NCBI GenBank assembly: GCA_041890495.1
Contig: CP169086.1
Coordinates: forward strand, 186,001-250,000
Source of the DNA: Escherichia boydii
Lineage (GTDB): Bacteria > Pseudomonadota > Gammaproteobacteria > Enterobacterales > Enterobacteriaceae
Direction: 5' to 3'
DNA length: 64,000 nucleotides
Below are positions 8,347 through 17,576 of this stretch, one piece after another. Position numbers and translations under genes: made by a program. The notes under the pieces are model-generated. The model was not told where the DNA came from, made no database searches, and worked only from the letters and a program-made list of their open reading frames with translations. Within the stretch, counting starts at the first letter, position 1, and each line of letters begins with the position of its first letter.

Positions 8347-8434
8347 AGTTGATCTATGTGAGCAATATGTTCTATCATCGCTTTGTAAAGATACCTTGTA
8401 GTAACTATTACCACTGTCCAACAAAGGGAATGAT

Positions 8435-8932
8435 ATGGCAGATTCCAGCTTCCAGAATGAAGTGCCAAAAGCACGTGTCAACATCCAGCTTGACCTGCAC
8501 ACGGGTTCCGCCCAAAAGAAAGTCGAGTTGCCCTTAAAACTTCTCGCGGTGGGAGACTTCAGTAACGGCAAAGAAACCCTCCCGCTTTCTGAACGCAGTA
8601 AGTTAAATATTTCCAAAAACAACTTTAATAGCGTTCTGTCCGAGCTTAACCCAGAGGTCAGCATTGATGTTGCTAACACCCTGAGAGGGGATGGTTCTGA
8701 AGAAAATATCAAACTCAGCTTTTCTGAAATGAAGGATTTCGAGCCTGAAGCAATAGCAAAGCAAATTCCTCAACTTCGTGCCATGTTAGCCATGCGCAAT
8801 CTCCTTAGAGACCTCAAGTCAAACCTCCTGGATAACGCCGAGTTCCGCAGATCTCTTGAAACCATACTGAAAGACCCGGCTTTGAGCGAAGAATTAAGAC
8901 AAGAGCTGAATGCCCTTGCACCTGCCGAATAA
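8435..8932 (+). CDS. tssB: T6SS contractile sheath small subunit TssB/VipA
   Basis: 165 residues, usual length. The N-terminal DSSFQNEVPKARVNIQLDL and following KKVELPLKLLAVGDFS are characteristic TssB sequence. TssB pairs with TssC to build the cytoplasmic contractile sheath. First gene of the cluster, with a long regulatory leader upstream and tssC 41 bp downstream. Confidence 0.95.
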   Translation: MADSSFQNEVPKARVNIQLDLHTGSAQKKVELPLKLLAVGDFSNGKETLPLSERSKLNISKNNFNSVLSELNPEVSIDVANTLRGDGSEENIKLSFSEMKDFEPEAIAKQIPQLRAMLAMRNLLRDLKSNLLDNAEFRRSLETILKDPALSEELRQELNALAPAE

Positions 8933-8973
8933 CAGCAAAATGTTTTTTTAATGGATTAACAGAGAGGATGCTG

Positions 8974-10515
8974 ATGTCTGTGAATACTGAAACACAATCG
9001 GTGCAGGGGAACACTACTGTACTTGAGAATAACCCAGACAGCGTGTATGCCTCGCTGTTTGAAAAAATTAATCTGAATCCAGTTTCTCGCCTGGGTGACA
9101 TTACTGAATATCAGGACGACAGCGTCATGGCCGATGCCTCGGCAGATGAGCGAGTGACCGCAGCCATTCAGGTTTTTATGCAGGTTATTTCAAAATCAGG
9201 CCAAAAAGTTGAGAAGCTTGATAAATCATTGCTTGATTCGCATATCGCAGAGCTTGATTATCAAATCAGTCGCCAGCTCGATGAAGTTATGCACCACCCG
9301 GAGTTTCAACGCGTAGAATCACTCTGGCGCGGGCTTAAGCACACGGTTGATCGCACCGATTTCCGCCAGAATGTAAAAATAGAAATACTTGATGTTTCTA
9401 AAGACGATCTGCGTCAGGATTTTGAAGACGCTCCGGAGATTATCCAGAGTGGTCTTTATCACCATACTTATTCGATGGAATACGATCAACCGGGCGGAGA
9501 GCCCATTGCCGCAATCATTTCGTCGTATGAGTTCGATTCCTCCGCTCAGGATGTAGCGTTACTCCGTAATATATCAAAAGTTTCAGCTGCCGCTCATATG
9601 CCGTTTATTGGTTCTGTAGGACCAAAATTCTTCCATAAATCCAGCATGGAAGAAGTCGCGGCCATCAAAGACATCGGTAACTATTTTGACAGAGCTGAAT
9701 ATATTAAATGGAAAGCGTTCCGTGACTCTGAGGACTCCCGCTACATTGGCCTGACTATGCCACGTGTGTTGGGCCGTCTGCCGTATGGTCCGGATACCGT
9801 CCCGGTGCGCAGTTTCAATTATGTGGAGGAAGTGAAGGGACCTGATCACGAGAAGTATTTATGGACGAATGCATCCTTTGCCTTTGCTGCCAATATGGTG
9901 AAAAGTTTTATCAATAATGGCTGGTGCGTCCAGATTCGTGGCCCTCAGGCTGGCGGTGCAGTTCAGGATCTGCCTATCCATCTGTACGACCTCGGTACCG
10001 GTAATCAGGTAAAAATCCCGTCCGAAGTAATGATACCGGAAACCCGTGAGTTTGAATTCTCGAATCTGGGATTCATTCCGCTAAGCTATTATAAAAACAG
10101 AGATTATTCCTGTTTCTTTAGCGCAAACTCCGCCCAGAAGCCTGCGTTGTACGACACTGCGGATGCGACCGCCAACAGCCGCATCAATGCCCGTCTGCCA
10201 TACATCTTCCTGTTGTCACGTATCGCGCACTACCTGAAGCTCATCCAGCGTGAAAATATCGGTACCACCAAAGACCGTCGCCTGCTTGAGCTGGAGCTCA
10301 ATACCTGGGTGAAAGGTCTAGTGACCGAGATGACCGATCCGGGCGATGATCTCCAGGCTTCACACCCGCTTCGCGATGCCAAAGTCATCGTTGAAGACAT
10401 CGAGGATAATCCGGGTTTCTTCCGCGTGAAACTCTTTGCCGTCCCTCACTTCCAGGTTGAAGGCATGGACGTCAACCTGTCGCTGGTATCCCAGATGCCT
10501 AAAGCAAAAGCATAA
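8974..10515 (+). CDS. tssC: T6SS contractile sheath large subunit TssC/VipB
   Basis: 513 residues. Family blocks include LDYQISRQLDEVMHHPEF, ESLWRGLKHTV and the C-terminal PGFFRVKLFAVPHFQVEGM. The start is placed at 8974 because AGAGAGG sits 6 nt upstream; the in-frame ATG at 8968 abuts that site. It forms the sheath with TssB, around the Hcp tube. Confidence 0.96.
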   Translation: MSVNTETQSVQGNTTVLENNPDSVYASLFEKINLNPVSRLGDITEYQDDSVMADASADERVTAAIQVFMQVISKSGQKVEKLDKSLLDSHIAELDYQISRQLDEVMHHPEFQRVESLWRGLKHTVDRTDFRQNVKIEILDVSKDDLRQDFEDAPEIIQSGLYHHTYSMEYDQPGGEPIAAIISSYEFDSSAQDVALLRNISKVSAAAHMPFIGSVGPKFFHKSSMEEVAAIKDIGNYFDRAEYIKWKAFRDSEDSRYIGLTMPRVLGRLPYGPDTVPVRSFNYVEEVKGPDHEKYLWTNASFAFAANMVKSFINNGWCVQIRGPQAGGAVQDLPIHLYDLGTGNQVKIPSEVMIPETREFEFSNLGFIPLSYYKNRDYSCFFSANSAQKPALYDTADATANSRINARLPYIFLLSRIAHYLKLIQRENIGTTKDRRLLELELNTWVKGLVTEMTDPGDDLQASHPLRDAKVIVEDIEDNPGFFRVKLFAVPHFQVEGMDVNLSLVSQMPKAKA

Positions 10516-10527
10516 GGCAGGGCAGGG

Positions 10528-11877
10528 ATGAAAATTTATCGTCCACTGTGGAACGAGGGGGCTTTACTGTCCCCTCAACAGTTCCAGCAGCAGGCTGAAT
10601 GGGAGTCTTTTCGCAGTGCCGGTGCATCAGCACTGGCATCCCCATTCCCCTGGGGCGTGGAAAAGATTGAGTTTAATGACAGCCTTCTGTCGTCCGGTCT
10701 GATTCAGATTACGCAGTTACGTCTCTGGCTGGAAGATGGTTCGCTGATTGACGCACAAAGGAGCGATCTGCCTCCGGCACCACGTGAGTTAGATGCCAGT
10801 CTGCTGGCAGGTCGTGATGCGGTAACCGTCGTTATTGCACTGCCTCACATGCAGCCAGGTGTTGCCAACGTTGAACAGGAAGGCGTCACTCCAGACCGTC
10901 CGCTCCGTTATCGTGAAGAATGGGTGACTTTGCAGGATGCCTTTGGCTCTGAAGAAGAATCCATGGCCGTTGCCCGGTTTAACTTCACTATCCGGTTTGC
11001 TCATGAAAGTAATGATTCCTGGAAAGTGTGCCCGGTAGCAAGGCTTATCCGGGATGGACAAAATGCGTGGCGACAGGATCCGTCTTTTATTCCTCCAGTG
11101 GCATCTTTTGGGGCAAGTCCGGTCCTTCGAGAACGTCTGGTGCTGCTCAATCGCCAGCTTCGCTCCCGACGCCAGCGACTGATGACAATGCGTCGTGAAA
11201 GTAACGAAAGACTCGCCGATTTTGCAGTCGCCGATGTTTCCCTTTTCTGGTTGCTGAATGCGCTGAATTCCCACGCCAGGGTGCTGACGGAATACGAACG
11301 TTTTCCTTCCCGTCCACCAGAACAGGTGTGGGCAGAGCTCGCTCGTCTGGCAGGCAGTATGCTGACTTTTTCCCTGGACCATGATCTTGACGCTATACCG
11401 GACTATGACCACGAGGAACCGGCCAATGCGTTTCCCCCGCTGTTTGACCTGATAACAGGTTTGCTGGAAGCAAGTCTGCCATCCCGGGTCATTGCTCTGG
11501 AAATGTCCCGACCGGACGGACAGACCTGGAAGGCCAACCTCCACGATATCCGCCTGCGTGAAGAGGCTGACCTTTATCTCTCTGTGCGCTCGGATATCCC
11601 GGCCTGGCAGGTCGCCGAGAAATTTCCTGCACTCTGTCAGGCGGGTTCACCTGATGATGTCCGCGAGATCTATGGTGCGGCACTCAAGGGGATCCCTTTG
11701 ATCCCGGTGAGCAGAGTCCCGGCAGCATTGCCTGTACGCATGGAAAACCAGTACTTCGCCCTTGATATGGAAAGTCCCGCTGCACATGAAATGCAGGAGC
11801 AGGGGGTGTGTATGTTCTATGTGCCTGAGCTTCTTGGCGCCCTGGAACTTGAACTGTTTGCGGTATTGCGCTCATGA
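10528..11877 (+). CDS. tssK: T6SS baseplate protein TssK
   Basis: 449 residues, full length. The N-terminal IYRPLWNEGALLSPQQFQQQ is the TssK signature. TssK trimers link the baseplate to the membrane complex through TssL/TssM. It starts 12 bp after tssC and its stop overlaps tssL as ATGA. Confidence 0.95.
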   Translation: MKIYRPLWNEGALLSPQQFQQQAEWESFRSAGASALASPFPWGVEKIEFNDSLLSSGLIQITQLRLWLEDGSLIDAQRSDLPPAPRELDASLLAGRDAVTVVIALPHMQPGVANVEQEGVTPDRPLRYREEWVTLQDAFGSEEESMAVARFNFTIRFAHESNDSWKVCPVARLIRDGQNAWRQDPSFIPPVASFGASPVLRERLVLLNRQLRSRRQRLMTMRRESNERLADFAVADVSLFWLLNALNSHARVLTEYERFPSRPPEQVWAELARLAGSMLTFSLDHDLDAIPDYDHEEPANAFPPLFDLITGLLEASLPSRVIALEMSRPDGQTWKANLHDIRLREEADLYLSVRSDIPAWQVAEKFPALCQAGSPDDVREIYGAALKGIPLIPVSRVPAALPVRMENQYFALDMESPAAHEMQEQGVCMFYVPELLGALELELFAVLRS

Positions 11878-12563
11878 GACAGGATATTGATATCGACCAG
11901 CTGATGGCGGAGACCTGGCTTACCGTCACCATGCTTAAAAAAGGTGCCGTCACGCTTGATGGCACTGCGCTTTACAACAAATGTGTTAAACAGGTTGAAA
12001 CTGTGCGGGAAGCGCTGGAGCGTGCCGGTTATGACGACGCCAGTGTGGAGCATATTTCCTACGCACAATGTGCTCTGCTGGACGAAACGGTAATGAGCCG
12101 TAAGTCTGAAAAAAGCGAGGAAGGAGAGGAGCCGAAAGTTGATGAGGGCCAGGTGGCCTGGCGTAAAGCGCCACTTCAGGCCCGTTTTTTTGGCTCACTT
12201 CGGGCTGGTGAAGCACTATGGGATCGCATTGAAGAAGTTCTGCGTCAGCCTTCACCAAACCCGGCCGTTTTAACCTGCTATCACCGGGTGATAGCGCTGG
12301 GCTTTCAGGGGTTATACAGCCTGAAAGCGGTCAGCCAGTCGCAACGTGATGAGGTAATGAAAGCCCTTTCTGAACGTGTTTCTCCGCCTGATGCTGGCCT
12401 GTCTTTGGTTGTTCACCGGATGGGGAAACATCGCTGGAGTCTGATGCGCTCAGTCTGGTTCTGGATAGCGCTCGCCATCATTCTTACGGGTGTTACCTGG
12501 TGGGGGGGCCATCTCTGGCTCCAGGCACTCTTGTCAGCACAAATACCGGAGCTGCATGGCTAA
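11874..12563 (+). CDS. tssL: T6SS membrane protein TssL (DotU/IcmH family)
   Basis: 229 residues. DotU-type cytoplasmic domain (YAQCALLDETVM, PLQARFFGSLRAGEALWDRI) followed by one C-terminal transmembrane helix at about residues 193-212. It lacks the OmpA-like extension of long TssL proteins; that domain is supplied by the next gene. Coupled to tssK by a 4-bp overlap and to the next gene by TAATG. Confidence 0.93.
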   Translation: MRQDIDIDQLMAETWLTVTMLKKGAVTLDGTALYNKCVKQVETVREALERAGYDDASVEHISYAQCALLDETVMSRKSEKSEEGEEPKVDEGQVAWRKAPLQARFFGSLRAGEALWDRIEEVLRQPSPNPAVLTCYHRVIALGFQGLYSLKAVSQSQRDEVMKALSERVSPPDAGLSLVVHRMGKHRWSLMRSVWFWIALAIILTGVTWWGGHLWLQALLSAQIPELHG

Positions 12564-14242
12564 TGCGTAGATCAGTCATCATTCCGGTAGTCCTGCACGC
12601 CCTGGCAGCCGTTGCCACGTTCTTATGGTTGCTGTGGTATTTCATCCCGACAGGCAACGTTTTTAACGGTCTGTCCACGCTGCTGATCCTCCTTCTGGCA
12701 GGCTGGTATGTTTTTAAAAACTGTCGGAGCGAAGAGCCCACATCCGACGTTACCCTCCCGGCCGCTGAACTGCCTTTACCCGACGCCCAGGGTCCCGTTG
12801 TACTGGTGTGCGGTGACATGCTGGATGCGTTATTTCAGGGGAGTCCTCTGCGTAAAACAGCCCAGGGATGGTGGCTGCGGGCGGGTGACGTCAACCGGTT
12901 AACTGACGTTGTCCGCAGTATCCAGACGCAGTTCCCGCGCCAGGTTGGTCAGCTTTCGGTGATGTACCGCTGCCTTCCAGACCATCATCAGGATGAAGCC
13001 GTTCTTCGTTCCGCACTGAAAACGCTGCGCCAGCAGTGTAAGCAGATTAAATCCCTGACGGGGTTCACCCTGCCGGTTGTGTTGAGTGCAGAATTTTCCG
13101 GGCCAGAAACGCCCTGGATAATCGTTCGGGGTGATAAGCCGATTGTCTGTCCGGTAAATGATTCGCCGCAGGCTTTCATTGACTGGCAGCAGGCGGAAGA
13201 CAATATCCTGGCACTGCCAGCCGTCAGCGAGGCATTTTCCTTTATCCGTAATACGCTGGCTGAAGAGCTGGAAAAGCCTGATCGGTTAACGCCTCCAGAA
13301 CGAGCATTCTCTGTGGCAATGCGCCTCGGTACCGTCCTCCCCTGTACAGAGTCAGTCTGGGCCGACTGGCTACATACCCGCACCTGTTTGCAGTTTTTCA
13401 GAAAACCAGGGCAGACAGCCCCGGCAAGTTTGTTTCCGGATGCGGTTCTGCCGTTACTGGCACCTTTTGCTTCAACTGTGCAGGGGGGCCAGCGTACCCG
13501 TCTCCTGATCCTGCTGATGTGGCTGTGTGCCCTGACCGCATTGGGTATTTCTGCGCTCAATAACCGTGACCTGATCCGTCAGGTGAGTACTGATTTACAG
13601 CGCTGGAATGCAATCCCGATGAACCACTATCGCCCTAAGGCAGAATCACTGGCCGCCCTGAAGCAGGATGCGCTCCTGCTTGAACGCTGGCAGCGCCAGG
13701 GTGAACCTTTGCGTTACAGCCTGGGCTATTACCCGGGCCAACGACTGTGGCTGGCCTTGCAACAGGCTATTGATACCTGGACGCCTCCACCAGCCCCTGA
13801 ACCAAAACCAGTACCGAAAATTGTTCGTCTCGACAGCATGTCGCTGTTTGATTCTGGTAAGTACGTGCTGAAACCGGGCTCCACCAAAATGCTGGTCAAC
13901 TCGCTGGTCGGAATCAAAGCCAAACCAGGCTGGCTTATCGTGGTCAGCGGTCACACAGACAATACCGGCAGCGTTCAGTTAAATCAGACTCTGTCTTTGC
14001 AAAGAGCAGAGGCCGTTCGTAACTGGATGCGTGATACCGGGGACGTACCGGAAAGTTGTTTTGCCGTGCAGGGTTACGGTGACAGCCGACCAATTGCATC
14101 AAACGACACGCCTGACGGCCGTGCGCATAACCGGCGTGTCGAGATCAGTCTGGTACCGCAGGCCGACGCCTGTCGTCTGCCAGGCGCAAAACACGCGTCA
14201 CAGGATGTACGTGACGTTTCAACTCAAGAAATGGAGAAGTAA
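12563..14242 (+). CDS. T6SS-associated OmpA-domain membrane protein
   Basis: 559 residues. Two hydrophobic segments near the N-terminus (about residues 5-50), a large middle domain, another membrane segment at about 312-332, and a C-terminal OmpA-like domain (about 410-535) with SGHTDNTG and NRRVEI, the usual peptidoglycan-binding residues. The start overlaps the tssL stop (TAATG); an upstream in-frame start at 12500 lies within tssL. It probably anchors the membrane complex to the cell wall, as TagL or the OmpA part of long TssL does elsewhere. Confidence 0.85.
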   Translation: MRRSVIIPVVLHALAAVATFLWLLWYFIPTGNVFNGLSTLLILLLAGWYVFKNCRSEEPTSDVTLPAAELPLPDAQGPVVLVCGDMLDALFQGSPLRKTAQGWWLRAGDVNRLTDVVRSIQTQFPRQVGQLSVMYRCLPDHHQDEAVLRSALKTLRQQCKQIKSLTGFTLPVVLSAEFSGPETPWIIVRGDKPIVCPVNDSPQAFIDWQQAEDNILALPAVSEAFSFIRNTLAEELEKPDRLTPPERAFSVAMRLGTVLPCTESVWADWLHTRTCLQFFRKPGQTAPASLFPDAVLPLLAPFASTVQGGQRTRLLILLMWLCALTALGISALNNRDLIRQVSTDLQRWNAIPMNHYRPKAESLAALKQDALLLERWQRQGEPLRYSLGYYPGQRLWLALQQAIDTWTPPPAPEPKPVPKIVRLDSMSLFDSGKYVLKPGSTKMLVNSLVGIKAKPGWLIVVSGHTDNTGSVQLNQTLSLQRAEAVRNWMRDTGDVPESCFAVQGYGDSRPIASNDTPDGRAHNRRVEISLVPQADACRLPGAKHASQDVRDVSTQEMEK

Positions 14243-14244
14243 AC

Positions 14245-14736
14245 ATGGCAATCCCAGTTTATCTGTGGCTGAAAGACGATGGCGGTGCTGACATCAAGGG
14301 TTCCGTAGATGTGAAAGATCGCGAAGGAAGCATCGAAGTTGTTGCTCAGGAACACAACCTGTACATCCCGACCGATAACAACACTGGCAAGCTGACCGGA
14401 ACCCGTATTCACACGCCGTTCCTGTTTACCAAAGAAATCGACTCTTCCAGCCCGTATCTGTACAAAGCGGTGACCACTGGCCAGACCCTGAAGTCTGCTG
14501 AATTTAAGTGGTACAAAATCAACGACGCAGGCCAGGAAGTTGAGTACTTCAACACCAAACTGGAAAACGTGAAGCTGGTTAAAGTTGCGCCGAAAATGCA
14601 CGACATCAAAGATCCTTCTTTCGAGAAGCATAACCATCTTGAGCAGATCGAGCTGCGCTACGAAAAAATCACCTGGACCTACAAAGACGGCAACATCATT
14701 CATTCCGATTCCTGGAACGAACGCACCACAGCATAA
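14245..14736 (+). CDS. hcp: T6SS inner tube protein Hcp (TssD)
   Basis: 163 residues, begins MAIPVYLWLKDDGGADIKGS, a clear Hcp of the enterobacterial type. Hexameric rings form the expelled tube and can carry small effectors. It follows the OmpA-domain gene by 2 bp and is followed at once by an intrinsic terminator, which would give high hcp transcript levels compared with downstream genes. Confidence 0.97.
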   Translation: MAIPVYLWLKDDGGADIKGSVDVKDREGSIEVVAQEHNLYIPTDNNTGKLTGTRIHTPFLFTKEIDSSSPYLYKAVTTGQTLKSAEFKWYKINDAGQEVEYFNTKLENVKLVKVAPKMHDIKDPSFEKHNHLEQIELRYEKITWTYKDGNIIHSDSWNERTTA

Positions 14737-14742
14737 GACTCT

Positions 14743-14772
14743 GGCGGGCAGATCCCTTCTGTCCGCCTTTTT
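14743..14772 (+). terminator. Intrinsic terminator after hcp
   Basis: GGCGGGCAGA (14743-14752), loop TCCCT, then TCTGTCCGCC (14758-14767) with one G-T pair, followed by TTTTTGTTTT. A strong rho-independent form 6 bp after the hcp stop. Since tssH to tssE lie downstream in the same direction, it must be leaky or be followed by a second promoter in 14773-14903. Confidence 0.85.
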
Positions 14773-14903
14773 GTTTTGCTCCGCACAGCGCCTGTCAGAC
14801 GGACGCTTTGCAGAGCAGTCTCACAATTTATCGGCATGAACCTTATGGGCATCGGTTGACGGCCAGGGGCGGTAGCGTGCCTGAACAAGCAAGAGGGAAC
14901 GAC

Positions 14904-17576
14904 ATGGAACATCATTCAGCAGTCCTGCTACGACGACTTAACCCTTATTGCGCCAGAGCACTGGAAGGCGCGGCTTCTTTATGTCAGACCCGTGCGCATG
15001 CAGAAATCACGCCTGAGCACTGGCTGCTGAAACTGCTGGAGCAGGGGGAAGGTGACCTGACCGTTCTTGCCCGGCGCTATGAATGGGATATGGATGCCGT
15101 CTGGCAGTCTCTTCTGAGCTGGCTGGATGCACAGCCTCGTTCAGTTCGCACCCGACCAGAGCTCTCTGCTTCCCTCCAGACCCTGCTGAAACAGGCCTGG
15201 CTTGCCGCCACGCTCGCGGGAGATGAGCAGATCCGCAGCATACATTTGCTTACGGCCATGGTTGAAACGTCAGGGTTGACACGCTGTGATGGCCTCTGGC
15301 CTTTAATGACGCTGACCACCTGCCAGCTGGAAAGGTTACGTCCCCTGCTGGAAGCCCAGTCGGATGAGCGGCATGACGTTGCGCTCAGTGAGCAGTCTGG
15401 CAATGTCAGCATTATTGGCCGGGCTGCACCGTTACAGCATGAAGCACAAAATCAGGCTGAAGGCGGAAGTGCGCAGCCTGCCGTTTCACAGGAAGAGTCC
15501 GTTCTCAATCGTTTTACAGTTGATGTGACTGCCCGTGCCCGGGAAGGAAAAATTGACCCGGTTTTTGGTCGCGATAACGAAATCCGGCAGATGGTGGATA
15601 TTCTCTCCCGACGTCGTAAGAACAACCCCATTCTGGTAGGTGAGCCAGGTGTCGGCAAAACGGCCCTGGTTGAAGGCCTGGCGCTACGTATTGCTGAGGG
15701 CAATGTGCCCGAAAGTCTTAAGCCCGTCATCGTCAGGACACTGGATCTGGGTTTACTTCAGGCGGGTGCCGGTGTAAAGGGGGAGTTCGAACAGCGTCTG
15801 AAAAATATCATCGACGCCGTCCAGCACTTCCCGGTGCCGGTGCTGCTGTTTATTGATGAGGCACACACCATTATCGGTGCCGGTAATCAGGCGGGCGGGG
15901 CAGATGCGGCCAACCTGCTGAAACCGGCACTGGCTCGCGGTGAACTGCGAACCATTGCGGCCACCACCTGGAGTGAATACAAGCAGTACTTCGAACGTGA
16001 CGCTGCCCTCGAGCGCCGCTTCCAGATGGTCAAGGTTGATGAGCCCGATGATGAGACAGCCTGCCTGATGCTGCGCGGTCTTAAATCCCGCTATGCCGAA
16101 CATCATGGCGTACACATTACCGGTGAGGCCGTCCGGGCAGCGGTGACGCTATCCCGCCGCTACCTCACAGGGCGCCAGCTGCCTGATAAAGCGGTGGACT
16201 TACTGGATACCGCTGCGGCCCGGGTGCGGATGAGCCTGGACACGCTGCCGGAACAGCTTACCCGGTTGCAGGCTGAACTGACTGCGCTTGCCATGGAGCA
16301 GCAGGAGTTGCTGGAAGATATTTCTCTGGGTAACAGTGTTGATGCCAGTCGTCTGCCGCAGATTGAACAACGGACCCAGGCGCTCAGCCAGCAAAAAATG
16401 GCCCTTCAGTCACAGTATGAGACTGAAAAGCAGCTTACCGACTCGCTGAAAGCCTGCCGGGAAGACATCAGCCGCCAGAAAGAGATCTCCGCCTTCCAGC
16501 AGGAGCTCTCCCACATTCAGAATAACAGCCCATTACTGGGGCTGGATGTTGATGTCCGCACCGTTGCAACCGTTATCGCCGACTGGACAGGGGTTCCTCT
16601 CTCGTCGCTGATGAAGGATGAGCAGACCGAATTACTGACGCTGGAAGAGCAGCTGGCAACCCGTGTTGTCGGCCAACATCCTGCCCTGAATGCCATTGCC
16701 CAACGACTGCGAGCGTCAAAAACAGGTCTCACGCCGGAGAACGGGCCGCAGGGTGTGTTTTTACTGGTGGGGCCAAGCGGGGTGGGCAAAACAGAAACCG
16801 CGCTGGCGCTTGCCGACGTTATGTATGGCGGTGAGAAATCGCTCATTACCATCAACCTGTCAGAATACCAGGAGCCGCACACGGTCTCGCAGTTGAAAGG
16901 CTCCCCTCCGGGCTATGTAGGATATGGTCAGGGCGGCATTCTCACCGAGGCAGTCCGTAAGCGGCCGTACAGCGTGGTGCTTCTCGATGAAGTGGAAAAG
17001 GCCCACCGGGATGTGATGAACCTGTTTTATCAGGTCTTTGACCGGGGCTTTATGCGGGACGGGGAAGGGCGTGAAATTGATTTCCGCAATACCGTGATAC
17101 TGATGACGTCCAACCTGGGCAGTGATCAGTTGATGCAGCTGCTGGACGAGCAACCAGAATCCACTGAGAGCGATTTACATGAGTTGTTACGTCCAATCCT
17201 GCGCGATCATTTCCAGCCAGCGCTGCTGGCCCGCTTCCAGACGGTGATATACCGGCCGCTGGCAATGGATGCCATGCGCACCATCGTCGGCATGAAGCTC
17301 GCACAGGTGAGCACGCGTCTGCAACGCCACTACGGCATTTCAACTCACATTGGCGAAAGTCTCATCGACACCCTGACGACAGCCTGTCTGCTGCCGGATA
17401 CCGGTGCCCGTAACGTCGACAGTCTGCTTAACCAGCAGATCCTGCCGGTTCTGAGCCAGCAGTTATTGAGCCATATGGCGGCAAAACAAAAGCCGTCTTC
17501 ACTACAGCTGACCTGGGATGACGAACAGGGCATTGTGCTGGCATTTGATGAAGAGGCAGAAGGAGAGGCGTCATGA
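14904..17576 (+). CDS. tssH: T6SS AAA+ ATPase TssH (ClpV)
   Basis: 890 residues, a full ClpV with an N-terminal sheath-binding domain and two AAA+ modules. Walker A motifs are GEPGVGKTA (about residue 246) and GPSGVGKTE (about 623), with Walker B LLFIDEAH and VLLDEVEKAH. It disassembles contracted TssBC sheath for recycling. The start at 14904 follows GAGGGA. It overlaps the vgrG1 start by ATGA. Confidence 0.96.
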   Translation: MEHHSAVLLRRLNPYCARALEGAASLCQTRAHAEITPEHWLLKLLEQGEGDLTVLARRYEWDMDAVWQSLLSWLDAQPRSVRTRPELSASLQTLLKQAWLAATLAGDEQIRSIHLLTAMVETSGLTRCDGLWPLMTLTTCQLERLRPLLEAQSDERHDVALSEQSGNVSIIGRAAPLQHEAQNQAEGGSAQPAVSQEESVLNRFTVDVTARAREGKIDPVFGRDNEIRQMVDILSRRRKNNPILVGEPGVGKTALVEGLALRIAEGNVPESLKPVIVRTLDLGLLQAGAGVKGEFEQRLKNIIDAVQHFPVPVLLFIDEAHTIIGAGNQAGGADAANLLKPALARGELRTIAATTWSEYKQYFERDAALERRFQMVKVDEPDDETACLMLRGLKSRYAEHHGVHITGEAVRAAVTLSRRYLTGRQLPDKAVDLLDTAAARVRMSLDTLPEQLTRLQAELTALAMEQQELLEDISLGNSVDASRLPQIEQRTQALSQQKMALQSQYETEKQLTDSLKACREDISRQKEISAFQQELSHIQNNSPLLGLDVDVRTVATVIADWTGVPLSSLMKDEQTELLTLEEQLATRVVGQHPALNAIAQRLRASKTGLTPENGPQGVFLLVGPSGVGKTETALALADVMYGGEKSLITINLSEYQEPHTVSQLKGSPPGYVGYGQGGILTEAVRKRPYSVVLLDEVEKAHRDVMNLFYQVFDRGFMRDGEGREIDFRNTVILMTSNLGSDQLMQLLDEQPESTESDLHELLRPILRDHFQPALLARFQTVIYRPLAMDAMRTIVGMKLAQVSTRLQRHYGISTHIGESLIDTLTTACLLPDTGARNVDSLLNQQILPVLSQQLLSHMAAKQKPSSLQLTWDDEQGIVLAFDEEAEGEAS

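Noticed and set aside
7991..8434. Sigma-54 promoter for the T6SS
   Set aside because: I looked for a -24/-12 GG-N10-GC pattern with proper context and found none that was convincing.
10789..11544. 251-codon minus-strand frame within tssK
   Set aside because: A shadow of a clear tssK gene; no ribosome site or motif.
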